Below are positions 34,906-43,275 of a DNA stretch of 64,000 nt, piece after piece. Position numbers and translations under genes: made by a program. This stretch comes from Natrarchaeobius halalkaliphilus. Lineage in GTDB: Archaea > Halobacteriota > Halobacteria > Halobacteriales > Natrialbaceae. The notes below the pieces were generated by a model. It worked only from the letters and a program-made list of their open reading frames with translations, was not told the origin of the DNA and ran no database searches. The stretch covers positions 62,001 through 126,000 of the forward strand of contig NZ_REFY01000006.1 in assembly GCF_003841485.1 (NCBI RefSeq), written 5' to 3'. The number at the start of each line of letters is the position of its first letter. Positions within the stretch are counted from its first letter, which is position 1.

Positions 34906-36231
34906 TCAGGACCGCCTCTTCGCGGGTGTACGCTCCTGATAGACGCGAGGGCTGTAGAGTAACGCGATGCAAACGAGTCCACCGACTGCACCGATCGCTA
35001 GCGTTGCAAAGCTCGCCCGGAGTCCGGACGTATCAGCCACGTATCCGACGACGACGGGATAGATGGAACTCCCGACGAGGGCGAGCGTCCAGATATACCC
35101 GAACGTTCGGCCTTCGTACTCGGCCGGCGTGATCTCACTTATCAGGGCGTCTCGGGCCGGATTCAATCCGAACTGCGTCGCACCGATGACGACGAAGACG
35201 ACCAGCAAGAGCACGGGCGTGAGATCGATCGTCGCTAACACCACGAGCGCGACGGCAGAGACACCGAGTAAGGAGATGAGAACCGCCCGGTAGTCGTACG
35301 CGTCTGCCAGCCCGCCCAGAACGAGCTGCGAGATCGCTCCACTCATCAACAGGACGCCGAAGTAGAAGTTCGCGACGGACGCTGGCTCGAACGTGTAGCC
35401 CGCCATCGAAACGGAGAACCCGTACACGTCGGAGACGAACACCGGCGCGTAGGTGATGAGCCCGTTGCCGGCGAACAGGATGAAAAAGAAGCTGAGGACC
35501 ACCGCGGCCATCGGAAACCAGAACTGTCGACGGTCCGTTTCCGCTGTTTGCGACGAACTCGAGGACCTGTCGTCGTCGGTCTCCGGCGGCCGCGTCTCGT
35601 ACGGGCCCGACTTGAAGGCGAAGACCAGCCCGAAGGCGTAGGCGAATCCGAACAGACTGACGCCGACGAGGATCCACTCCCAGGGGAGAACGACGATGAA
35701 CGCGCCGATGAGAAACGGTGCGACCGCATCACCGACTTTGGAGGCGCTGCCCCACATTCCAAGCACTTTTCCTTTGTTCTCGGTCGCGACGTTCGCCGAG
35801 ATCAATGGGTACCCGACGGGGTGAATAGCGCTGTAGCCGATGCCGACGACGAACATACCGAGTGCCATGATCTGGTACGCTCCGTCGAAGACGTGTCCAC
35901 CGACAGAGATTTCGGGGATCATCGGACCGATACCCGGCGCGAGTACGAATATGAGGTAGCCGAAACTCATCGCGACGAACGCCGGTGCGAGCAGATACAG
36001 TCGATCCAATCGGTCCGAAAGGATTCCCATCGGTGCCTGAAAGATCCCGCCCGCGAACATCGACACGCTTACGAGCAGACCGAGTTGCCAGAGCGGCGAG
36101 TCGAGATCGACGACGAGAATCGGGATGAGGGGCGGAAACAGCCGGAACAGAACGTGCTGGCCAGCGTGCACCGATGCGATGAGCACGCCAAAGAGGTATT
36201 CGTCTCGAGACAGTCCACCGATCGATCGCAT
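34906..36231 (-). CDS. MFS transporter
   Basis: A 441-residue major facilitator protein of about 12 helices. The inter-helix motif QAPMGILSDRLDRL and the second-half GGLADAYDYRA are present, with a charged central loop containing SSSSQTAETDR. It lies 71 nt downstream of another MFS gene on the same strand and may be co-transcribed. The substrate is unknown. Confidence 0.85.
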   Translation of the reverse strand: MRSIGGLSRDEYLFGVLIASVHAGQHVLFRLFPPLIPILVVDLDSPLWQLGLLVSVSMFAGGIFQAPMGILSDRLDRLYLLAPAFVAMSFGYLIFVLAPGIGPMIPEISVGGHVFDGAYQIMALGMFVVGIGYSAIHPVGYPLISANVATENKGKVLGMWGSASKVGDAVAPFLIGAFIVVLPWEWILVGVSLFGFAYAFGLVFAFKSGPYETRPPETDDDRSSSSSQTAETDRRQFWFPMAAVVLSFFFILFAGNGLITYAPVFVSDVYGFSVSMAGYTFEPASVANFYFGVLLMSGAISQLVLGGLADAYDYRAVLISLLGVSAVALVVLATIDLTPVLLLVVFVVIGATQFGLNPARDALISEITPAEYEGRTFGYIWTLALVGSSIYPVVVGYVADTSGLRASFATLAIGAVGGLVCIALLYSPRVYQERTPAKRRS

Positions 36232-36302
36232 AGGTGGCCCGTTTCAATCCAACCGCCTTCCGTGTTTAGGTCGCGGCGAGCCCGTTGCGTTTCGACGGCG
36301 GG

Positions 36303-37457
36303 TCACGCGGTCCCGGCCTCGCTCACCTCGGCTCGAGCGGGCATCGACCAGATGAGACCAAAGAGAACGACCGTCAGCCCGATGGGGATCCACATCGCGA
36401 TCCGAATGCTCGTCAGTTCGGCTGCGATCCCGACCACGACCGGAACGAACGCGGTTCCGGCGTAGGTTGCCCCGGTCGTAAGCGCGCTCATCGGACCGCT
36501 GTACTCCGGAACGATGTCGACGCCGTAAGCCGACAACAGGGGAAACAGCGACGAGATGAAGGCCCCGGCACAGAAGACTGCCACGAGCATTCCAACGCTC
36601 GGCCAGCCGAGTGCGATGGCGAACGCTGGAATCGATAGCCCCGTCGTCACGAGCGAGAGGCGGAGATACGAAATCGAGTCCACGAGTTTCGCGTAGGCGT
36701 AACGGCCGGGGATGTACGCGAGCAAGAACGCGGACAGCGCAAGGTTTGCCGTCGTTCGATCGAGGAACGTCCCCGCGTAGTAGGGGAGCCAGGTGAAAAC
36801 CGTTCCCTCGATTCCCCCGGCCAGTGCAAGCGCCAGCAGCGTGGTCCGAACCCCGGAACTCGAGAGTAGTGGACCGATGGCGTCGCGCTCGAGCGGTTGC
36901 TCGTTCCACGATGGTACCTCGAGCGAGAGGACCAGAACGACCACGGGGACGATGCTGACTGCGAGGATGACGTACACTGCCCGCCAGTCTGCGACGAGTA
37001 ACACGGCGCTCGCCAGCACCGGACCGACGACCGCCCCCACGGCCCACGCGAGCGCGTACAGAACAAAGATCCGTCCGCGTCGGTCGGGGTAGAGGTGACT
37101 CAGCAGTGGTCGATCCATCGCCCGGAATACGCCGGCCGCGGACCCCTGAACGAGCAGTGCAAACAGGAACAGCGAGTACGCCGGGGCGACGGAGATCGCA
37201 AACAGCGAGATCGCCATTGCCACGGCACCGAAGACGAGGACGTGGCGGACGTCGAGACGACCCGCGAGCATCCCGACCGCCAGGATCGCCACGACGAAAC
37301 CGACAGTTCCGGCCGGTGCCACCAGCCCGAGCAGCGATTCCGAGACGCCGAACGTTCCCTCGAAACTCGAGAGCAACGCTCCGCGGGACTGGAGCGCCAT
37401 CGCGTCGCCGGCGACGAAACAACACGCCGCACCGAGCCAGAGTCGTCGTCTTCTCAC
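36303..37457 (-). CDS. MFS transporter
   Basis: A 384-residue major facilitator protein. It has about 12 hydrophobic segments, an Arg-rich start (MRRRRLW) and GMLAGRLDVRHV in the first cytoplasmic loop. It is the first of a tandem pair of MFS genes with the gene ending at 34906. The two are only distantly similar, so recent duplication is unlikely. No substrate can be assigned. Confidence 0.82.
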   Translation of the reverse strand: MRRRRLWLGAACCFVAGDAMALQSRGALLSSFEGTFGVSESLLGLVAPAGTVGFVVAILAVGMLAGRLDVRHVLVFGAVAMAISLFAISVAPAYSLFLFALLVQGSAAGVFRAMDRPLLSHLYPDRRGRIFVLYALAWAVGAVVGPVLASAVLLVADWRAVYVILAVSIVPVVVLVLSLEVPSWNEQPLERDAIGPLLSSSGVRTTLLALALAGGIEGTVFTWLPYYAGTFLDRTTANLALSAFLLAYIPGRYAYAKLVDSISYLRLSLVTTGLSIPAFAIALGWPSVGMLVAVFCAGAFISSLFPLLSAYGVDIVPEYSGPMSALTTGATYAGTAFVPVVVGIAAELTSIRIAMWIPIGLTVVLFGLIWSMPARAEVSEAGTA

Positions 37458-37596
37458 GCTCGTCTCTTCGACCGGAACTATCTATATCTCGCGACTTCCC
37501 CGAGCAGTGTGAGTTCGATACACGTTGATACCGAACCAACTGGATTGTTTATCGTAAAAAAGACTCATCTCCCGTGGTGTGCTATCACAACACGCT

Positions 37597-37848
37597 ATGC
37601 CACTGTTCATGGACGTACACAGAAACGTCGAAGGAATGGACGCACAGGCCGCGATGGATGCTCACGAGATGGACGTCGAGATCCAGGGCGAGTACGGCGT
37701 CGAGTACGAACGATACTGGTGGGACGAGGACGCCGGGGCCGTCTTTTGTCTCTTCGAGGCTCCCGACAAAGAAGCGGGTGAGAAGGTACACAGCGAGTCA
37801 CACGGACTCACCGCCGACGAAATCTACGAGGTTCAGGAAGGCCAGTAA
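37597..37848 (+). CDS. DUF4242 / SCO4226-like nickel-binding protein
   Basis: An 83-residue protein starting MPLFMDVHRNVEGM, with later AVFCLFEAPDKEA and SHGLTADEIYEV. This is the pattern of the DUF4242 family, small dimeric ferredoxin-like proteins, one of which binds nickel. I use the ATG at 37597. It is followed by the tRNA-Ser locus. Nickel binding in this protein is not established. Confidence 0.8.
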   Translation: MPLFMDVHRNVEGMDAQAAMDAHEMDVEIQGEYGVEYERYWWDEDAGAVFCLFEAPDKEAGEKVHSESHGLTADEIYEVQEGQ

Positions 37849-37859
37849 CGTCACAGAAA

Positions 37860-37957
37860 CGCCAGGGCTGGGATTTGAACCCGTAGGCAGATGGCCGGGC
37901 CTGCGGTCTCACTTCGTCGGCCGTTCCGGAGCTGCGACTGCCAGGGCTTCAAATCCC
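37860..37957. pseudogene. tRNA-Ser 3'-end remnants (att scars)
   Basis: CGCCAGGGCTGGGATTTGAACCC at 37860-37882 matches the start of the minus-strand tRNA-Ser (CGCCAGGACTGGG...) except for one base. A second shortened copy GCCAGGGCTTCAAATCCC lies at 37940-37957. The 57 nt between them have no tRNA structure. These look like footprints of tRNA-Ser-targeted integration. Confidence 0.55.
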
Positions 37958-38002
37958 ACTCGTTAGGGATGTGCCACTCGAGAGTTTGCTCGTGGCAAAA
38001 TA

Positions 38003-38083
38003 CGCCAGGACTGGGATTTGAACCCAGAATCCCAAAGGGAACACGCTTTCCAGGCGTGCGCCTTACCGTTCGGCCATCCTGGC
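38003..38083 (-). tRNA. tRNA-Ser(GGA)
   Basis: An 81-nt class II tRNA on the minus strand. The acceptor GCCAGGA/TCCTGGC is followed by discriminator G, the anticodon stem CACGC/GCGTG encloses loop CTGGAAA with anticodon GGA, and a long variable arm and TTCAAATCC T-arm follow. No CCA is encoded. Confidence 0.95.
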
Positions 38084-38110
38084 TCGAGTGAGCATAGCCA
38101 CGTCCGTCGT

Positions 38111-38365
38111 TTAACTCTTACTTTTACCGTCGTCGCCGTGTGTCTCGGTCTCATCCACCGCTCGCCGAGCCGACCACGCGGCGATCCGGTGTTCGAGGGC
38201 GTATGCGCTGGCGGTCGTTGCGATCGCGACGGCGACTGCGAGGATCGTCCCGTGTACGATCGTCACGAGCGGTTCGACGATCAGCGCGTAGCCCTGAACG
38301 AGGACCAGAAACGCCATGAAGCCGACGGCGCCCCACAGCAGGGCCGATTTGAGGCGGGGATTCAT
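38111..38365 (-). CDS. Small two-helix membrane protein
   Basis: An 84-residue protein with hydrophobic segments at about 7-30 and 35-55 and a charged C-terminal tail (AVDETETHGDDGKSKS). Haloarchaeal homologues of this size exist, but I know no function. It is transcribed towards tRNA-Ser. Confidence 0.7.
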   Translation of the reverse strand: MNPRLKSALLWGAVGFMAFLVLVQGYALIVEPLVTIVHGTILAVAVAIATTASAYALEHRIAAWSARRAVDETETHGDDGKSKS

Positions 38366-38424
38366 CCGTTCGGTTCAACGACGGTGCCGGTTCCTAAAAA
38401 CGGTTGACGTTCGACGGCGTTGTG

Positions 38425-38526
38425 ATACGGTTTGCTGTCACGACGATGTGAGACGATCTGCCGTCAGTCAGTTGGAACCGCAACCCGTCCGCGGTTGTGC
38501 CGGCAACTCGGTACAGCGATCCGCAT
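38425..38526. repeat. Palindromic intergenic element, copy 3 (nested)
   Basis: The outer ends are ATACGGTTTGCTGT and ACAGCGATCCGCAT. Inside, a second left end starts at 38450 (GAGACGATCTGCCGT), so two left ends share one right end. The core stem GCAACC (38480-38485)/GGTTGT (38493-38498) encloses loop CGTCCGC. It lies 30 nt after the ilvA stop. Confidence 0.75.
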
Positions 38527-38556
38527 GCAACGTCGTCACTCGGTCCACACCTCCTC

Positions 38557-39768
38557 TCAGACGAGGACGTCCACCTCGTATCCCGCCTCCCGGAGGTCGG
38601 ACAGAAACTCCTCGACGTGATCCGGACCGCGCATCTCGAGTTCGATCTCGACTTCCGTATCGCTCATTTCGACGTCTCGCGAGGTGCGGTCGTGGTAGAT
38701 GGCGTATATGTTTGCTCGGTGGACGGTGAAGATCTCGAGCAGCCGCTCGAGGGAACCTGGTTGATCCGTGAGAACGGTTCGAATCTTCAGATACCGCCCG
38801 GTCTCGACGAGGCCGCGAACGATGACGTTCGTCAGCGTATTGAGATCGATGTTTCCGCCCGAGAGAACGGGGACGATCGTCTCGTCCGTCTCGTACTCGA
38901 ATTTCTCGAACAGTAGTGCAGCGAGGGGGACCGCACCCGCGCCCTCGACGAGCGTCTTCGAGCGCTCGAGCAGGTAGACCGTCGCGACGGCGATCTCGGG
39001 ATCCGAGACGGTGACGACCTCGTCGACGTACTCTCGAATGTGGGCGAACGTCCGCTCACCGATTCGCCGCGTCGCGATCCCGTCTGCGATCGTGTCGACG
39101 CCCTCGAGCGAGACGCGTTCACCTTTTTCGAGCGATCGAGCGGCGCTTGCGGCACCCGACGCCTGAACGCCGATCACGCGGGCGTCCGGGTTGTCGCCCT
39201 TGATCGCGGCCGCGATTCCGCTGATGAGGCCGCCGCCGCCGATCGGAACGACCACGGTCTCGACGTCCGGACAGTCCTCTGCGATCTCGAGTCCGATCGT
39301 TCCCTGACCGGCCATCACCGTCTCGTCGTCGAAGGCGTGAACGTAGGTTCGATTCTCCTTGCGTTCGATCTCGTGGGCGCGCTCCGCAGCTTCGTCGTAG
39401 TCGGCCCCCGCCAGAACTACTTCGGCCCCGTAGTTCCGGGTCGCTTTGACTTTCGAGATCGGAGCGTGTTCTGGCATCACGATCTTCGAATCCACGCCGA
39501 CGCGAGTGGCGGCGAGCGCAACGCCCTGTGCGTGGTTGCCCGCACTCGCGGTCACGACGCCCGCTGCTTTCTGGTCGGCAGAGAGCGTCGCGATTCGGTT
39601 GGTCGCACCGCGGATCTTGAACGCACCCGTCCGCTGGAACGTCTCGAGTTTGAGGTGGACGTCGGCACCCGTCATCGCTGAGTAGGTGTAGGAGTACTCG
39701 AGTGGCGTGTGTCTGGCGGTTTCTCGAACCCGTTCGCGCGCCTCGAGAACGTCCGATCGATCGAGCAT
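38557..39768 (-). CDS. ilvA: Threonine ammonia-lyase (dehydratase)
   Basis: A 403-residue PLP enzyme of fold type II. The PLP lysine lies in AFKIRGATNR, the phosphate-binding loop in SAGNHAQG, and GGGGLISG is present. A C-terminal ACT domain (about 330-403, VLTDQPGSLERLLEIF) provides allosteric regulation. It converts threonine to 2-oxobutyrate, the first step of isoleucine synthesis; it resembles the shorter tdcB-type forms. ATG 39768 is used. Confidence 0.93.
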   Translation of the reverse strand: MLDRSDVLEARERVRETARHTPLEYSYTYSAMTGADVHLKLETFQRTGAFKIRGATNRIATLSADQKAAGVVTASAGNHAQGVALAATRVGVDSKIVMPEHAPISKVKATRNYGAEVVLAGADYDEAAERAHEIERKENRTYVHAFDDETVMAGQGTIGLEIAEDCPDVETVVVPIGGGGLISGIAAAIKGDNPDARVIGVQASGAASAARSLEKGERVSLEGVDTIADGIATRRIGERTFAHIREYVDEVVTVSDPEIAVATVYLLERSKTLVEGAGAVPLAALLFEKFEYETDETIVPVLSGGNIDLNTLTNVIVRGLVETGRYLKIRTVLTDQPGSLERLLEIFTVHRANIYAIYHDRTSRDVEMSDTEVEIELEMRGPDHVEEFLSDLREAGYEVDVLV

Positions 39769-40153
39769 ATCTACGACTAGTCCACCCGTATCGTAATAGC
39801 GTACCGGACGGAACGGCGACGCTGTCGGGACGATCGAAAGAGATGTGCTGCGAAGGTGCAGCACGACAGGGAATACAGGGATGCACGGCGTGTGACGTGC
39901 GACTGTAGAGGGGAACGCCGTACATATAAAACCAATCCCTGCGGAGTGAAAGTGAAAACGGCAGATGAAAGGGGGTTAGACACTGTGTCTGACGGAAAGA
40001 CGACGGTCGTCATTCGTGATCTCGTACCACGGTGGGGTTGCCGTGAACGACCACGGGTCGGGGGGTCCGTGGAGCTCTCGCTGTTTCCGTTAGAGTTCCG
40101 GCAGTGTCTCGTCACAGGAAAGGGGTGGCCGAATCGGTTGGCAATCGGACTGT
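39769..40153 (-). promoter_or_regulatory. Long ilvA upstream region with hairpin
   Basis: About 385 nt with no convincing gene. A TATA-like TTTTATATG (minus, 39923-39931) would give a leader of about 130 nt before ilvA. That leader contains a perfect hairpin GTGCTGC-ACCTTC-GCAGCAC (39844-39863). Upstream of the TATA is CACTTTCACT (minus, complement of 39945-39954). A second TATA candidate lies near 39790, so a leaderless alternative is possible. Confidence 0.4.
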
Positions 40154-40339
40154 TCACCTGAGTGCACGGAAGGCGTCGGATCCACAGGAACAGGTGGCCG
40201 TTCCGATGGGCCGAACGCTTCCACTCATGAGCTCTTTCGCTGCGTATGCCGAATTGCAGCGTTCACACACGGCCACAACACGGTTGTGGTCGCGCAAGGC
40301 AATCACCCCGGTAGTGAGAGGGGGAGTCAGCATCTTCAA
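40154..40339 (-). CDS. Small zinc-ribbon-like protein
   Basis: A 61-residue reading frame with two Cys pairs: CERC in the first half and CSC in the second (VCERCNSAYAA, then ATCSCGSDAF). Such small two-pair proteins are frequent in haloarchaea as zinc microproteins. The start could be ATG 40339 or a later codon. The Cys spacing is typical of a compact zinc ribbon, but family membership is not proven. It lies among small minus-strand genes upstream of the cobalamin operon. Confidence 0.6.
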   Translation of the reverse strand: MKMLTPPLTTGVIALRDHNRVVAVCERCNSAYAAKELMSGSVRPIGTATCSCGSDAFRALR

Positions 40340-40412
40340 CCCTCGTACTGTCGCCTCTGACTGTCACCGGAGACGGAACGTCACGGGACGGAAGACTCCG
40401 CCCGCCGACCGA

Positions 40413-40619
40413 TCACTCTTCCAGGACGAGATACGTTCTCGCCCCTCGGTTTTCGAGGGAGACGGCATCGGTCTCGACGCTCGAGCGAACGAACTCCTCG
40501 ATGCCCGCGGCGCGAAGATCGGTGACGTCGATTCGCTCTCGCTGGGACTCGTCCTCGAGGGTCGGTTTCGATTCGGTGCTGCAGTCGCGTTCAGCAGTCC
40601 GGTCGACGATCAGTGCCAT
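40413..40619 (-). CDS. Uncharacterised small acidic protein (68 residues)
   Basis: A 68-residue protein beginning MALIVDRTAERD and ending in GARTYLVLEE. It is strongly acidic with no Cys cluster or membrane segment. The conserved-looking pattern is IDVTDLRAAGIEEFVRSS. I do not recognise the family; a small haloarchaeal protein of unknown function is the best description. Codon use matches neighbouring genes. Confidence 0.6.
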   Translation of the reverse strand: MALIVDRTAERDCSTESKPTLEDESQRERIDVTDLRAAGIEEFVRSSVETDAVSLENRGARTYLVLEE

Positions 40620-40660
40620 ACGTGTCGATTGACCGGAGGGTACGTCAATCCGATCCGTCC

Positions 40661-40680
40661 AAAGTGAAAGTGAAAGTGGA
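40661..40680 (-). promoter_or_regulatory. CACTTTCACTTTCACTTT repeat upstream of small gene
   Basis: On the minus strand a three-unit ACTTTC repeat lies about 42-62 nt upstream of the 40619 start. The same CACTTTCACT occurs upstream of the ilvA leader at 39945-39954. It may be an activator or BRE-like site; this is weak. Confidence 0.3.
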
Positions 40681-40829
40681 GCAGAGACGATGTACAGCGT
40701 GGGAATTCTCCGCCTCGTCGCCCGACCGCTCACGATTCGTGAGGGCGACCGCCACCGTTGATTCACTGACGATGCGACTCCACCGACAGTCCGATCTCAC
40801 TGACGACCTGATCCCGGTGTACTCGTCGG

Positions 40830-41255
40830 TCACTCGAGGGCTTTCACGACCACGCCGTGGCGAGCGTCGTCCTCCCCGAGCGAAACCGTGTCCACGATCG
40901 CATCCCGCGCTCGCGCTCGCCATCCGTCAACCGCCGCGGCTCGACGGTTGCCAAACCCACCCGATTTCGGCGGACTCGTTCCTTCCCCCTCACGTGCGAG
41001 TTCGTCCTCGTAACCGGGATAGGAATCGACGACATCGTCTTCGATGAGGTCGGCCGGCGACACGTGGATGGCATCGGTGTGTTCGACGTCGTCGATCCGG
41101 TAGACGTGAATTCTCGCCCGCATTCGACCGTGGAACGGCGGCGTCACTCGGATGACGGCCGTTCCGGGATTTTCCTGGGTGTATGCGTAGGCGTCGACGA
41201 TATCCGTCGTCGAAATCGCGAGCGACCGAATTACCGACGGATCGTCCGCAGTCAT
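40830..41255 (-). CDS. Conserved haloarchaeal protein (141 residues) upstream of cobalamin genes
   Basis: A 141-residue protein. The N-terminal 90 residues appear beta-rich (IVDAYAYTQ, AVIRVTPPFHGRMRARIHVY, IHVSPADL), and the C-terminal part is charged (SPPKSGGFGNRR, GWRARARDAIVD). Haloarchaeal relatives are known to me only as uncharacterised (DUF8009-like). It is on the same strand as the cobalamin operon, but 123 nt and a palindromic element separate it from cbiZ, so it is not clearly in that operon. Confidence 0.65.
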   Translation of the reverse strand: MTADDPSVIRSLAISTTDIVDAYAYTQENPGTAVIRVTPPFHGRMRARIHVYRIDDVEHTDAIHVSPADLIEDDVVDSYPGYEDELAREGEGTSPPKSGGFGNRRAAAVDGWRARARDAIVDTVSLGEDDARHGVVVKALE

Positions 41256-41313
41256 TGCTCAGCAATTGGAGACGACGCGGATTAACTGTCACGCTCGCCG
41301 GCGCTCTCGAGTC

Positions 41314-41392
41314 ATACGGTCCGCTGTAACGATTTACCGTACAACCGCGGCCGTCTTACGGTTGTCCGGAAACGACTTTCAGGAGCCCGTAT
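41314..41392. repeat. Palindromic intergenic element, copy 4
   Basis: Ends are ATACGGTCCGCTGT and TTCAGGAGCCCGTAT. The core stem ACAACC (41341-41346)/GGTTGT (41360-41365) is perfect, with bases different from copies 1 and 2. The right end contains the last codons and TGA of cbiZ. Confidence 0.75.
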
Positions 41393-42224
41393 CAGCCGTT
41401 CGATCGCGAGTGGATGACTCACGCGGGGGTCGAAACACTCGGGCCTCGACGTCGGTCGAGACGCCGTCGGCCGCATCCGTGACCGTGTTGGGAACCGACG
41501 CATCGGAGTCGCCGTACCGGGACCGAAGCGAGGCCCGAAGCGCCTCTCTAATGCAGGCTCGAGTCGCCGCACCGACCGGGGTTGCACTCCCCGAAAACGC
41601 CGCTCGCCGGCCGCGGGGATCGTGACCGACGACGATCGCGTCCGTCGTCGTTCCCGGAAAACCTGTTTCGGCCAGTAACGTCGTGGCCTTCGCTTCCGCG
41701 GCGACCGCGAGCGCGTTCGTCAGAGCACCGGGAGCGAGCGCTCGCGTCGTCCCGACGATCAGGTTGACGGTTCCCGGGGATTCTGGTCCCTCTGTTCGTG
41801 TCTCTCCCGGTTGACTCACGACGTCCTCGAGACCGGCTTCACTGGTCGGCTCCATCGGCAACGCAGCGGGGTTCGAGATCCCGGCGGTTGCGTAGGCGGT
41901 CACGGACCCACATCGCGCCCCACGAGCGTGCTCTATGTCGACGCCGGTGAGAAGAACGGGAGCTCGAACCGGCGCTGGCTGGTTCCCGACAGGGTCGCTC
42001 TCTCCGGCGAACCGCGCACGTTCGAGACGGTCGGTGATGTACGCCTCGAGATCGGTCCGGTTCCACCCCTCCGGAACCGAGACGTTGTACGCGCAGTCGG
42101 CCGTCGTTCGGCCCCCGTTCCAGCCGCTCGAGAGCCACTCCGTTTCCTGGTCACGAACGCAAAGGACCCCGTCGCGCCGAGTCGCCTCGTACGGCGGGTC
42201 CGCCTCAGTCACGGCCGTCACCAT
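41379..42224 (-). CDS. cbiZ: Adenosylcobinamide amidohydrolase CbiZ
   Basis: A 281-residue enzyme that removes the aminopropanol side chain from incomplete corrinoids, so salvaged cobinamides can enter the cobinic-acid route via CbiB. Family features include the C-terminal region with NLIVGTTRALAPGALTNALAVAAEAKATTLL and the DAIVVGHDPRG segment. The start at 42224 overlaps the CobD-like gene by about 20 nt; longer open frames upstream are not family-like. The last codons and TGA lie in a palindromic element. It is the last gene of the operon. Confidence 0.88.
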   Translation of the reverse strand: MVTAVTEADPPYEATRRDGVLCVRDQETEWLSSGWNGGRTTADCAYNVSVPEGWNRTDLEAYITDRLERARFAGESDPVGNQPAPVRAPVLLTGVDIEHARGARCGSVTAYATAGISNPAALPMEPTSEAGLEDVVSQPGETRTEGPESPGTVNLIVGTTRALAPGALTNALAVAAEAKATTLLAETGFPGTTTDAIVVGHDPRGRRAAFSGSATPVGAATRACIREALRASLRSRYGDSDASVPNTVTDAADGVSTDVEARVFRPPRESSTRDRTADTGS

Positions 42225-43275
42225 CGGTATTCGTCTCCCCAACACCGAGAGAGGCAAGCAACCGGTCGTTCGCGTCGCGATCCTTGACGGCGACGCGGAT
42301 GTGTGCGTCCAGTCCCCGAAACGTCGTCGCGTCGCGGACGGCGACGCCCTTCTCGCGCGCCGAGGCGACGAGGCTCGAGACGTCCTGGTTTCCCTCCTCG
42401 AGCGTACACAGCAGGTAGGGAGCGTCGGACGGGTGGACGCTGAACCGTTCCTCGAGCGCGTCACGAAGTCGCTCGCGTTCCTGTCGAACGCGTGTTCGTG
42501 TCTCAGCGACGAACTCGTCCTGACGGAGACAGTAGGAACCGACCCGTGCGGCCGGGGTTCCGAGCGACCAGGCCCGTCTTCCGGTCTCGAGTGCGTCCCG
42601 ATCCTCGCCGGTCGCGACGGCGAAGCCGGCCCGCAGCCCTGGTAACCCGAACAGTTTCGTCAGCGAGCGGGCGACGATCACGTTCTCGGTCTCGAGTTCG
42701 ACCGCCGATGGAAACTCGGTAAACCCGAGAAACGCCTCGTCGACGAGCAGGGTCGTTTCCGCCTCGCGACAGCGAGTGGCGAACGCCGCCAGCTCGTCGA
42801 GACCGACCGCGTCACCGGTCGGGTTGTTCGGCCGACAGACGACCGCGAACGAGACCGATTCGAGGACGGCGGGCTCGAGATCGCATAGCTCGTCGTACCT
42901 GACTAACCGCGGTTTCCCGCCCTGTAATCGGAGTTCGCGAGCGTATTCCCCGAAGCTCGGATACGGAACCAGCGCCTCTTCACCCGGCCCGAGCGTGATC
43001 GCCATCGCCAGTCTGATCGCGGCCAGCCCGCCAGCGGTGGGTATCACGGACGCCGGATCGCAGCCGACGAACTCGGCCGCGGCGGCCCGAAACTCTGGAT
43101 ACGCGTCGTCGGGGTACCGAGTGGACTCCGCGAGTGCGTTCTCATAGACCGCCTCGACCCCCGGCGGCGTGTGTGGATTCGTGTTCGCCGAGAAGTCGAG
43201 GACGTCCCGATCCGGCTCCCCGCCGTGGGGGACTCGCTCGACGGTTCGGACGCAGTCAGGATCCACGGTCGTCAC
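42205..43275 (-). CDS. cobD: L-threonine-O-3-phosphate decarboxylase-like aminotransferase CobD
   Basis: A 356-residue PLP-dependent fold I enzyme. Features are DFSANTNPHTPP, CRPNNPTGDAVG, the DEAF motif and the PLP lysine in SLTKLFGLPGLRAGF. It resembles HisC and threonine-phosphate decarboxylase. Location inside the cobalamin operon favours CobD, which makes the aminopropanol phosphate linker. The start is ambiguous: GTG 43275 or GTG 43266, both overlapping the CobT gene. The HisC alternative is unlikely given the context. Confidence 0.85.
   Translation of the reverse strand: MTTVDPDCVRTVERVPHGGEPDRDVLDFSANTNPHTPPGVEAVYENALAESTRYPDDAYPEFRAAAAEFVGCDPASVIPTAGGLAAIRLAMAITLGPGEEALVPYPSFGEYARELRLQGGKPRLVRYDELCDLEPAVLESVSFAVVCRPNNPTGDAVGLDELAAFATRCREAETTLLVDEAFLGFTEFPSAVELETENVIVARSLTKLFGLPGLRAGFAVATGEDRDALETGRRAWSLGTPAARVGSYCLRQDEFVAETRTRVRQERERLRDALEERFSVHPSDAPYLLCTLEEGNQDVSSLVASAREKGVAVRDATTFRGLDAHIRVAVKDRDANDRLLASLGVGETNTDGDGRD

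Noticed and set aside
39984-40161. A 58-codon plus-strand frame after the TATA-like sequence at 39923
   Set aside because: No recognisable motif and no conserved pattern; the TATA sequence fits ilvA on the other strand just as well.
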